64,000 nucleotides of DNA. Source: Spirochaetota bacterium. GTDB taxonomy: Bacteria > Spirochaetota > UBA4802 > UB4802. The position numbers and the translations under genes are program-made. Positions within the stretch are counted from its first letter, which is position 1. Every line of letters begins with the position of its first letter. The notes beneath the pieces were generated by a model, which saw nothing but the letters and a program-made list of their open reading frames with translations, was not told where the DNA came from and made no database searches. This document shows, piece after piece, positions 16,772 to 24,471 of this stretch. The DNA is taken from NCBI GenBank assembly GCA_040756435.1, contig JBFLZD010000009.1:1-64000 (forward strand), given 5' to 3'.

Positions 16772-17549
16772 AGTAAGCGATAGCATTCGTGAATATGCTG
16801 AAAAAAAGTTATCAAAGTTAACCAAGTATTTTCATCAGTTGATTGATATGCATGTATGGTTGCTGATAGAACGTCAGGACCATATAGCTGAAATTACTAT
16901 TAATGGCGATGGCGTGCAGTTTTATGCTAAAGAAAAAGCTGGTGATATGTATTCTTCTATAGACCTCTTGCTTGACAAGATTGAACAGCAAATAGTACGA
17001 TATAAAGAACGGCATTCAGGACATAAGGTTACGCCGTTAAGTGAGCTTGAAGATATAGCTACATTTACTGTCAAAGGTGAGCAGAGTTCCATAACAATAC
17101 GGCAGGTGAGCAATAAACCGGTAGATGAAAAGGAAGCATATCTGCAAATGAAACTGGATGGCAGTGATTTTACTTTGTTTAAGAAGGGCGAGAAATCAAT
17201 TAAAGATTCAGTTGACTATATGAATAAAAATTATGCTGCAATTTATAAAGATGGCAATGAGTACACAATGATTGAAATACCGTTTGAAATGATACAGGAA
17301 AATTCATTTAACCCGTCAAAGTTTAATGAATATACTCTTGAAATCAAGAATGATTCATCAGTAAATCCAGATATTAAATTTAAAAAGAAAAAATCATGTA
17401 ATATTAAAATGATGGCAATCAATGATGCGGTTATCGAAATAACAAAAAATAACACTCCATTCATTGTATTTTTTAATACTGAAACTAACTATCTCAATAT
17501 AATTTACAAACACGGCAAAAATTTAGAACTTCTGGTGCCGGCATTTTAA
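16740..17549 (+). CDS. hpf: long ribosome hibernation promoting factor with duplicated C-terminal domain
   Basis: I place the start at the ATG after GAGGGTG, giving 269 residues; an ATG 12 bp upstream is also in frame. Residues 1-100 form the ribosome-binding HPF/RaiA domain (MNLTITGRNFEVSDSIREYA). The dimerisation domain of long HPF appears at about 116-182 (SNKPVDEKEAYLQMKLDGSD ... YTMIEI). A second, weaker copy appears at about 219-267 (MAINDAVIEITKNN ... NIIYKHGKNLELLVP). Normal long HPFs are about 180-190 residues with one copy, so this protein is extended by about 80 residues. Predicted role: 100S ribosome formation in stationary phase. It is coupled to rpoN upstream and followed by hprK. 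Confidence 0.88.
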   Translation: MNLTITGRNFEVSDSIREYAEKKLSKLTKYFHQLIDMHVWLLIERQDHIAEITINGDGVQFYAKEKAGDMYSSIDLLLDKIEQQIVRYKERHSGHKVTPLSELEDIATFTVKGEQSSITIRQVSNKPVDEKEAYLQMKLDGSDFTLFKKGEKSIKDSVDYMNKNYAAIYKDGNEYTMIEIPFEMIQENSFNPSKFNEYTLEIKNDSSVNPDIKFKKKKSCNIKMMAINDAVIEITKNNTPFIVFFNTETNYLNIIYKHGKNLELLVPAF

Positions 17550-17556
17550 TGGAACA

Positions 17557-18507
17557 ATGAAAAAACAACTGCGCATCCGTGATATTTTAGAAAATACACA
17601 AAAGATTGACCTGCAGCTTACACTGATCACTGGCAGGGAAGGAATTGATAAGGCTATCACCGCTATTGAAATTAACCGGCCGGGTCTTACCCTGGCTGGT
17701 TTTTTTGATTATTTTGCCTATGACCGTATTCAGATTTTTGGATTAGGTGAAACAGCATATATCAAGCAGTTATCTCGTGAAAGGCGAGAGGAAATTTACA
17801 GTAAATTTTTTTCTTATAATATAGTTTGCTGTGTATATACCCATAATGAATATCCGGATGAGGTGTTTATTGAGTACGCTAAAAAGCACAGGGTTCCAAC
17901 CTTTGTTACTCAACATCCAACAACCCGGTTTATAAGCTTGTTAAGCCATATCGTTGAGGCTGCATTTGCAGAGTCGGTAACTATACATGGTACATTAATT
18001 GATGTATTTGGCATAGGAATATTGCTTATAGGTAAAAGTGGGGTTGGGAAAAGTGAAACTGCCTTAGAGTTAATAGAAAGAGGGCACCGGTTGATTGCTG
18101 ATGATCTGGTTGAGATAAAAAAAATTGATGAGTCCTTGTTAATGGGAAGCGGCTCTGAACTTATACGCCATCATATGGAGATACGGGGAATTGGAATATT
18201 GAATGTTCGTGATATATTTGGTATCAGATCAGTAAGGAACAGAAAGCGTATTGAGCTTGTGGCTGAATTACAGGAGTGGGATGCAAATACCCACTATGAC
18301 AGGCTTGGTATAGAAGAACAGGTGTATACCATACTTGATATTGAAGTTCCCTATATTATTGTTCCAGTAAGGCCTGGAAGGAATATCCCGATAATTATAG
18401 AAACTGCAGCACTTAATCAACGGTTAAAAAAAATGGGCGTATTTTCCGCGCTGGAACTTGATAAAAAGATTCAGGAATGGATTGCAAGGGAGAATAACAA
18501 CAAATGA
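17557..18507 (+). CDS. hprK: HPr kinase/phosphorylase
   Basis: The 316-residue length is normal. The N-terminal domain is HprK-N (about 1-125). The kinase domain carries the P-loop GKSGVGKS (159-166), the ADDLVEI region, the signature MEIRGIGILNVRDIFG and RPGRNIP near the end. HprK phosphorylates HPr on Ser46 and reverses this with phosphate, tying metabolism to regulation. It overlaps ptsH by 4 bp (ATGA). No PTS permease or enzyme I gene is in the window, so the pair looks regulatory here. Confidence 0.97.
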   Translation: MKKQLRIRDILENTQKIDLQLTLITGREGIDKAITAIEINRPGLTLAGFFDYFAYDRIQIFGLGETAYIKQLSRERREEIYSKFFSYNIVCCVYTHNEYPDEVFIEYAKKHRVPTFVTQHPTTRFISLLSHIVEAAFAESVTIHGTLIDVFGIGILLIGKSGVGKSETALELIERGHRLIADDLVEIKKIDESLLMGSGSELIRHHMEIRGIGILNVRDIFGIRSVRNRKRIELVAELQEWDANTHYDRLGIEEQVYTILDIEVPYIIVPVRPGRNIPIIIETAALNQRLKKMGVFSALELDKKIQEWIARENNNK

Positions 18508-18779
18508 AAGAAAAGAAGGTAAAGGTAAAAAGTGATGCTGGTGTCCATGCGCGTCCTGCATCAATACTGGTACGAGAAGCAATGAAATTCCCATGTGATA
18601 TCTATATCATTAAAGGACAGATGGAAGCAAACGGAAAATCCATCATGTCCGTGCTGGGATTAGCTATAACCAAGGGAAGTTCTCTGATAATACGGGCTAA
18701 TGGCGAAAAGGAAGAAGAAGCTGTGGATCGATTGTCAGCTCTTATTGAAAATGATTTTGCGGAGTTAGCCTCAAAATGA
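18504..18779 (+). CDS. ptsH: HPr phosphocarrier protein
   Basis: The 91-residue HPr has the active-site His15 in GVHARPAS and the regulatory Ser46 in NGKSIMSVLGL, the target of HprK encoded just upstream with a 4-bp overlap. Both phosphorylation sites are intact. It may work in a PTS-Ntr-like relay with sigma-54, given its linkage to rpoN; this is an inference. Its stop overlaps the next gene's ATG by 4 bp. Confidence 0.97.
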   Translation: MKEKKVKVKSDAGVHARPASILVREAMKFPCDIYIIKGQMEANGKSIMSVLGLAITKGSSLIIRANGEKEEEAVDRLSALIENDFAELASK

Positions 18780-19357
18780 AAACCCATGGTATACATTGCA
18801 TACTATGGCTATTGATTGCAGTTATACTGATATTGCAAAGCCCTCTTCACGCGCAAACAAAGAAAAAAGAAGTTCCTCCCCAGGAACTATCGCTTACTGA
18901 TGATGAAATCAAGGTGCTTTTTGAAAAAAAGAAGGATCCACTTTTTGCTGGTATTCTTTCTTTTTATATGCCAGGTCTTGGGCAGTTTTATAGTGATGAA
19001 AAATTAAAAGGTGCTCTTTTCCTGGTAACAGAATATACCATAGTGATAGGATCACTTTTTTATTTTCTTGATTTTAATTTTAAAGCTGGAAGTGATTCTG
19101 GTTTTAATTTAGGAATTGATGCAAAGCGTACTGATTTAGGTGTTATCAGCACTCAGCGAAAGTATCTTTTTTATGCTACAGTTGCCACACTATCACTAAT
19201 TCATATTTATAATATTATTGATGCAGTTCAAAGCGCTGGTTCCTTTAATAATTCATTACAGCAAAAGCGCCAGGAATTGATAAAAAAGTACCCACAAATA
19301 AACTTAGGATATAATAGTGATGGAGGTATGTATTTTGGGTTATCGTCTGGTTTCTAA
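18776..19357 (+). CDS. DUF5683-like secreted/membrane protein A
   Basis: The 193-residue protein has an N-terminal signal (to about LHAQT). A segment with DPLFAGILSFYMPGLGQFYS follows, then KGALFLVTEYTIVIGSLFYFL and a later hydrophobic segment (YATVATLSLIHIYNIIDAV). The 'P-G-L-G-Q-x-Y' motif followed by membrane segments is typical of DUF5683/TM2-like proteins of unknown function in spirochaetes and Bacteroidota. It overlaps ptsH by 4 bp. The next gene is a paralogue with the same motif order. Confidence 0.75.
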   Translation: MKTHGIHCILWLLIAVILILQSPLHAQTKKKEVPPQELSLTDDEIKVLFEKKKDPLFAGILSFYMPGLGQFYSDEKLKGALFLVTEYTIVIGSLFYFLDFNFKAGSDSGFNLGIDAKRTDLGVISTQRKYLFYATVATLSLIHIYNIIDAVQSAGSFNNSLQQKRQELIKKYPQINLGYNSDGGMYFGLSSGF

Positions 19358-19901
19358 GATAAGTTTAGTTGCAATTATCATACTATCCTTGTTTTCAATT
19401 GCATTTGCCCAGAAGGATAAACAAATACAACAAAACAAGCTATCTGCTGTACCGGGGAATGTTCCTCCTCCTATTCTTTTTGAAGAGCCTGAACGAAAAG
19501 ACCCATTTATTGCGGGTGTGCTGTCCTGGTCATGGAGCGGATTGGGACAATTCTACACTCAAAATTATAAAAAGGGCTCAGCATTTTTGCTAGCTGATCT
19601 GGCTGAAAAAGGGTTGCTTGTATACATGTTATTTTATATTTCTGATAAGTATTCCAGTAGTGAGCAGGATGTAAACTGGCAGGATATCAGTAAGAAGGAC
19701 CGGACTATTGTGGTGGGGCTACTCTTTTCAATCTTTTTTACCAGGGTGTTCTCGGTGATTGATGCTGTTGATTCAGCTCATGACTATAATAGATTGATTT
19801 ATTATCCATACTGGAAAAGCAAACAGGGATTTAAAACTTCGTTTGAACCTGAAAACAAATCACTACATATAAGTGTATCGTATCCAGTGAATTTTAAATG
19901 A
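19335..19901 (+). CDS. DUF5683-like secreted/membrane protein B (paralogue)
   Basis: A GGAGGT at 19322-19327 sits 7 bp before a TTG at 19335, which I favour as start (188 residues). GTG/ATG codons at 19317/19320 lie before that site. A signal peptide ends near IAFAQ. The motif SGLGQFY and the flanking membrane segments repeat those of the preceding gene (DPFIAGVLSWSWSGLGQFYT against DPLFAGILSFYMPGLGQFYS), so the two arose by tandem duplication. It overlaps both neighbours by a few bases. The function is unknown. Confidence 0.7.
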   Translation: MGYRLVSKISLVAIIILSLFSIAFAQKDKQIQQNKLSAVPGNVPPPILFEEPERKDPFIAGVLSWSWSGLGQFYTQNYKKGSAFLLADLAEKGLLVYMLFYISDKYSSSEQDVNWQDISKKDRTIVVGLLFSIFFTRVFSVIDAVDSAHDYNRLIYYPYWKSKQGFKTSFEPENKSLHISVSYPVNFK

Positions 19902-20455
19902 AAAAATTAATTATAACTATATTGTTGTTATTATATTCTATAACTATTTTTGCACAGGATATTACTTTTGGGAATGTTAATTTTAATTCCAATAATCTCA
20001 ATGTATTTTTTTCGGTTACTGACGTTAAATCAAATGATATTGTTGAGGCATTAAAACGCGGGCTTGAAGGCCAGGTAGAATATACAGTCCAGATTGTTGA
20101 AGACCCTTTACTACCGCTGATGCCAAAGGAAATTATTAAATCTATTACAGTGAAGAAAAAAGTAAAATTTGATTTTTTTAATAAGTCCTATATAGTGACA
20201 CAGGCAAAAGTTCCAATCTCCTTTTATAGTGATGAATCGCTTATCGATGAGCTATTTTTTAACAGACAGATAGTTATTGAAGATGGCTTCAAATACAGGA
20301 AATCAAATTATTTAGTACGTGTCCGTGTTACTTTCACTTCAGTTAAGTTATATTTTCCATTGAATATTATATTTAATTATGTTGTTGGCTTCTGGGATTT
20401 TGATACTGGATGGCAATATGGGCCAAAATTGGTTGGAATACCTTACTCTGAATAA
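19898..20455 (+). CDS. DUF4390-like secreted protein
   Basis: The 185-residue protein has a signal peptide (to about TIFAQ). The beta-rich mature part has FFSVTDVKSNDIVEALKRGL and VEYTVQIVED, then KKVKFDFFNKSYIVT, which fits the DUF4390 pattern. DUF4390 genes often stand directly upstream of NtrY-like sensor kinases, as here, so a role in that signalling system is plausible. It overlaps the previous gene by 4 bp (ATGA). Confidence 0.72.
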   Translation: MKKLIITILLLLYSITIFAQDITFGNVNFNSNNLNVFFSVTDVKSNDIVEALKRGLEGQVEYTVQIVEDPLLPLMPKEIIKSITVKKKVKFDFFNKSYIVTQAKVPISFYSDESLIDELFFNRQIVIEDGFKYRKSNYLVRVRVTFTSVKLYFPLNIIFNYVVGFWDFDTGWQYGPKLVGIPYSE

Positions 20456-20588
20456 TATTCTATGATAGCAATTATTCCTGAAAACTATGGTATGAATAAA
20501 AAGCAATATTCCTGCACTGCCTCAGGTGGTCATAGTGTGCGTTAATATTTTGTTTGTAATTTATATTTAAGGAATAATTTGTGATACT

Positions 20589-22364
20589 ATGATGTTATTG
20601 TCCATAAAAGATTATTTAAAAGAATATGTATCAAAGAAAAATATTAAAAATTCACTGATTTTTATTGGCACATTTTTTATATTTGCCACTATCATTGCTT
20701 TTCTTTTGCCTCCTCAAAGTGAAAATACTTCAGTTGGTGAAGGTTTTTTTGTCAATCTTGTCATGATTATACCACTGGCTGCTGCTGTATTTTTTATTTT
20801 AATATCATTTCGTTTACGGGTTCATCCTGAAGTTATTTACAGCAGCAGTATAAGGACTAAAATAGCATTAGCATTAATAGTTATTGCTACCGTTCCAACT
20901 ATACCCATTATTGTCATTACCAATAATATAGTAAATTCAACTATTAATCAATTTTTTACTGAAAAAACTATTTCTGCGCTGGAAAAGTCTGTTGACCTTG
21001 CCAATCAAATGGTTCTTGAAACAGAAGAAAATCTGGTCAAGCAGTTGAATCAACTGAGATATGATTTAAACAATCATTATGTAAGTACAGAATATCTATT
21101 ACATCCAGCTTTCATTCAGCGTTATATGTATACAAATACTTCGTTATTTGTAACACTTGTTGGATCAAAAGGCGTACTACAAAATAATGTTACATTACTG
21201 TATGCTGGTAACAATAATCCTGATATTGTATCCAATATTGTTACCTTTCTTCAACTTGCACATATTACGAGCCTGGTTCATTGCAGCAGATTATCTATAT
21301 TCAATAACATATACTCAGTTGCTTACACACAATATGGCCCATACTGTATTGTAATGTACAGATTAATACCAAAAGATATGTTTGCAACTGCTGATTTTTT
21401 AAATACAGCATACAGTGAATATAAAAAGCAGGAATTTCTTAAGCCATATTTTCAGACAGGTATTGGCATAGCGTTGATTTTACTTTCACTGGGTATTATT
21501 TTGCTTGCTATCATCCTGAGCATCATGATATCGCAAAGTATAACACGACCGGTGCTTGAACTGGTTGAAGCTTCTGAAAAGATTGCAAAAGGTGATTTCC
21601 TGATAAATCTTACCAGAAAAGAACAGGATGAGATAGCTGTTTTATATGAATCATTTAATCAAATGGCCAAACAGCTTGATCATGGCAGGAAAATGATGTA
21701 TCAGACACAGAAGTTACAGGCGTGGAGTGACATAGCAAGAAAACTAATACATGAGATAAAAAACCCTTTAACGCCAATTCGACTGTCAGCAGAAAGGCTT
21801 TACCGAAGGTATGAGGAAAATCACCCGGAATTTCCTATTATTGTAAAAGATGCAACCAATACTATTATTGAAGAAGTAAATATTTTGATGAACATGCTTT
21901 CTGAATTTTCAAAATTTGCCAGGTTACCGGAAATTAATCTGGTTAAAGAAAATATTAATACTATTCTTGAAGATTGTATTGCTATGTATGGAAACGATGC
22001 AATTTCATTTATTACTAATCTGGATACTAATCTTCCGCCTGTGATGTGTGATAAGGCATTATTACGCCAGGCTTTTCTAAATATTATTCAGAATTCAATT
22101 GAAGCAAAAGCAACCAAAATTACTATCACAAGTATGTATGATAAAGAAAAACAAGTACTATATATTCAGTTTAACGATAATGGTATAGGAATACCTGAAG
22201 AAAATCTATCTAAAGTTTTTGAACCAACATTTTCAACCAAAGAAAGCGGCATGGGTCTGGGGCTGGCTATAGTTGAAAAAATTATTATTGACCATAAATG
22301 GAATATAACCTGTGATTCAAAAGGTAAGGGTACACAATTTACGATTACCATACCCTTACAGTAA
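20589..22364 (+). CDS. NtrY-like sensor histidine kinase
   Basis: The 591-residue protein has three N-terminal transmembrane helices (about 20-110), an extracytoplasmic region (about 120-290), a fourth membrane helix (about 292-318) and a HAMP linker. The HisKA domain holds the phospho-acceptor His388 in HEIKNPLTPIRLSAERLYR, and the ATPase domain has NIIQNSIEAKA (N box) and GMGLGLAIVEK (G2). The order and the phosphate-acceptor sequence match NtrY-type kinases. It is followed 65 bp later by its NtrX-type regulator. No PAS domain is evident. Confidence 0.92.
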   Translation: MMLLSIKDYLKEYVSKKNIKNSLIFIGTFFIFATIIAFLLPPQSENTSVGEGFFVNLVMIIPLAAAVFFILISFRLRVHPEVIYSSSIRTKIALALIVIATVPTIPIIVITNNIVNSTINQFFTEKTISALEKSVDLANQMVLETEENLVKQLNQLRYDLNNHYVSTEYLLHPAFIQRYMYTNTSLFVTLVGSKGVLQNNVTLLYAGNNNPDIVSNIVTFLQLAHITSLVHCSRLSIFNNIYSVAYTQYGPYCIVMYRLIPKDMFATADFLNTAYSEYKKQEFLKPYFQTGIGIALILLSLGIILLAIILSIMISQSITRPVLELVEASEKIAKGDFLINLTRKEQDEIAVLYESFNQMAKQLDHGRKMMYQTQKLQAWSDIARKLIHEIKNPLTPIRLSAERLYRRYEENHPEFPIIVKDATNTIIEEVNILMNMLSEFSKFARLPEINLVKENINTILEDCIAMYGNDAISFITNLDTNLPPVMCDKALLRQAFLNIIQNSIEAKATKITITSMYDKEKQVLYIQFNDNGIGIPEENLSKVFEPTFSTKESGMGLGLAIVEKIIIDHKWNITCDSKGKGTQFTITIPLQ

Positions 22365-22429
22365 GATATTGTTCCCAAAGAAGCTTCTGTATTGTAGCGC
22401 AATCTATGTTTATTCTATTTTGAGGGATT

Positions 22430-23785
22430 ATGGCAAAAATACTTGTTGTTGATGATGAAAAAAACATATTGAACACTATGAAAGCCATATTGCAGGATGA
22501 GGGCCATACGGTGTATGCTGTTGAAAATGGCAATGATGCGGTTCAATTTATCAAATCAAATGAGTGTGATGTCGTATTTCTTGATGTATGGCTTCCTGAC
22601 ATTGATGGATTGGAGGTACTCCAACGTATCAAGCAAACAAAGCCGGATGTAGCTGTTATCATGATTTCAGGACACGGGTCAATTGATATAGCAGTGAAGT
22701 CAACACGGTATGGTGCCTATGATTTTCTGGAAAAGCCACCTTCAATGGAGCGTGTCATAACCTCATTAAAGAATGCGCTGGAACAGATTGAATTAAAAAG
22801 AGAGAATATTCTATTAAAGAAAAATATTACATTAGAAGATGAGATGATTGGCAACTCACCTCCAATGCAGGAGGTTAAGCGGATCATTGATACAGCTGCG
22901 TCAACCAATGCCAGGGTTTTTATTACCGGTGAAAATGGCACAGGTAAGGAACTGGTTGCCCGTGCTATATACCGTAAATCAAAACGCAGCGATAAGCCTT
23001 TTATTAAAGTCAACTGCGCAGCAATACCCGATGAGCTTATTGAAAGTGAGCTGTTTGGACATGAAAAAGGCTCATTTACCGGAGCTGTTGCCCGCCGCTT
23101 GGGAAAATTTGAATTGGCTGATAAAGGAACAATATTCCTGGATGAAATATGTGATATGAGCCCCAGCGCGCAGGCCAAGGTGCTGCGTGTATTACAGGAA
23201 CAACAGTTTGAGCGAGTGGGTGGTAATGATGTCATTACGGTTGATGTTCGTGTTATTGCCGCAACCAATGTGGATGTTAAAGAGGCCATTGAGCAGGGGC
23301 GCTTTCGTGAAGATCTGTACTATCGTCTTAATGTTATCCCCATCTTTGTACCGCCTCTTTCAGAACGCCGTGAAGATATTCCGTTGCTGGTTGATTACTT
23401 TCTGGAAAAATTTGCGCGCGAGCATGGTCTTGGCATCAAACAGATGAGCGATAGTGCCATGGAATTTTTAGTCAATTATTCATGGCCAGGTAATGTCAGA
23501 GAACTGAAGAATGTCATTGAACGGCTTACCATTATGGTGCCTTCTGAAGTTATACAGGCACAGGATGTTACCAAACATATTGAGTCCTATGATTATGAGG
23601 ATACTATTGCCAAAGAAACATCCAGTTTGAAAAAAGCACGTGAACAATTTGAAAAAGAGTATATTATTAAAATGCTAAAGCAATATGATAAAAATATATC
23701 AGCCACAGCCAAAGCGTTGGGAATTGAGCGCACTAATCTCCACAGGAAAATTAGGCAGTATCATATTAATATTGACAGGTTATAG
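22430..23785 (+). CDS. NtrX/NtrC-type sigma-54-dependent response regulator
   Basis: The 451-residue protein has a receiver domain (Asp52 in VVFLDVWLPDIDG), a sigma-54 AAA+ domain and a Fis-type helix-turn-helix (NISATAKALGIERTNLHRK). The AAA+ domain has Walker A GENGTGKE and the sigma-54 contact loop as GSFTGA instead of the usual GAFTGA. Walker B is GTIFLDEICDM. The Phe and Thr that touch sigma-54 are kept, so activation should be possible. It is paired with the upstream kinase and should drive the sigma-54 encoded at 15338-16771. The targets are not evident from the window. Confidence 0.94.
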   Translation: MAKILVVDDEKNILNTMKAILQDEGHTVYAVENGNDAVQFIKSNECDVVFLDVWLPDIDGLEVLQRIKQTKPDVAVIMISGHGSIDIAVKSTRYGAYDFLEKPPSMERVITSLKNALEQIELKRENILLKKNITLEDEMIGNSPPMQEVKRIIDTAASTNARVFITGENGTGKELVARAIYRKSKRSDKPFIKVNCAAIPDELIESELFGHEKGSFTGAVARRLGKFELADKGTIFLDEICDMSPSAQAKVLRVLQEQQFERVGGNDVITVDVRVIAATNVDVKEAIEQGRFREDLYYRLNVIPIFVPPLSERREDIPLLVDYFLEKFAREHGLGIKQMSDSAMEFLVNYSWPGNVRELKNVIERLTIMVPSEVIQAQDVTKHIESYDYEDTIAKETSSLKKAREQFEKEYIIKMLKQYDKNISATAKALGIERTNLHRKIRQYHINIDRL

Positions 23786-23836
23786 CACGCCAGTGTGTAT
23801 TTTACTTTATTCTAAAACTTATCTACAGGCACTATC

Positions 23837-24469
23837 ATGTACCATTTACTTAAAGAAGCAATCATGACTCATATACAGTATGACAGGCGAATCCCACTGG
23901 TACTGGCCTATACTGATGAAATTAGCTATTTTTCAAACAGGAAAAATGTTGTTGCACCTGTTGTATTGAGTACGCTTCAGGAAAAAGTACAGCAAATGGT
24001 AGCGCAATGCAATAAATGCAAGACCACAGAAAAGAATACAATCCATGGTGGTGATGCTTCGTCAGGAATCATGATACTATTGAATCCGCCATCCATGCTT
24101 TCGTCTGTTGAAAAGAAGGTGTTGCAGCCTGATGTTGATATAATGCTTGATAAGATGATGAAAGCTATTGGTGTTCATGTTCAATCCTGCTATATCACAC
24201 ACATGATTAAATGTGAAAGTCAAAGTCAACTTCCCGGTACCATGTTTTCACACTGCCAGAATCTTCTTGCAAAAGAAATAGAACTTGTAAAACCACAGAT
24301 AATTATTGTTATGGGTGAAATGCGCCCCTTACAGAAGATTGTTAAGAACAGCAGTGGTATCCAGTGGTTTAACATTGAACACCCTATTACCCTGTTAAAA
24401 AACCCTGAATTAAAAAAGCCAGCATGGAATACATTGAAGCTTGTTAAAGCTGTGCTGGATGGGAAATAG
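23837..24469 (+). CDS. divergent uracil-DNA glycosylase-superfamily protein
   Basis: The 210-residue protein resembles family 4 UDGs. It has the iron-sulfur type cysteines Cys58-x2-Cys61, Cys126 (in THMIKCESQ) and Cys140, the KPQIIIVMGEM strand and the late EHPITLL motif. The catalytic motif I, normally GEAPG, reads LLNPPSM at 81-87, so ordinary uracil excision is doubtful. It may have another substrate or a structural role. An alternative start is ATG at 23864. Its stop is 2 bp before priA, so it is probably co-expressed with a replication-restart helicase. Confidence 0.75.
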   Translation: MYHLLKEAIMTHIQYDRRIPLVLAYTDEISYFSNRKNVVAPVVLSTLQEKVQQMVAQCNKCKTTEKNTIHGGDASSGIMILLNPPSMLSSVEKKVLQPDVDIMLDKMMKAIGVHVQSCYITHMIKCESQSQLPGTMFSHCQNLLAKEIELVKPQIIIVMGEMRPLQKIVKNSSGIQWFNIEHPITLLKNPELKKPAWNTLKLVKAVLDGK

Positions 24470-24471
24470 AT

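Noticed and set aside
22717-23289. 190-residue minus-strand frame
   Set aside because: It lies entirely antisense to the AAA+ domain of the NtrX-type regulator, with no ribosome-binding site.
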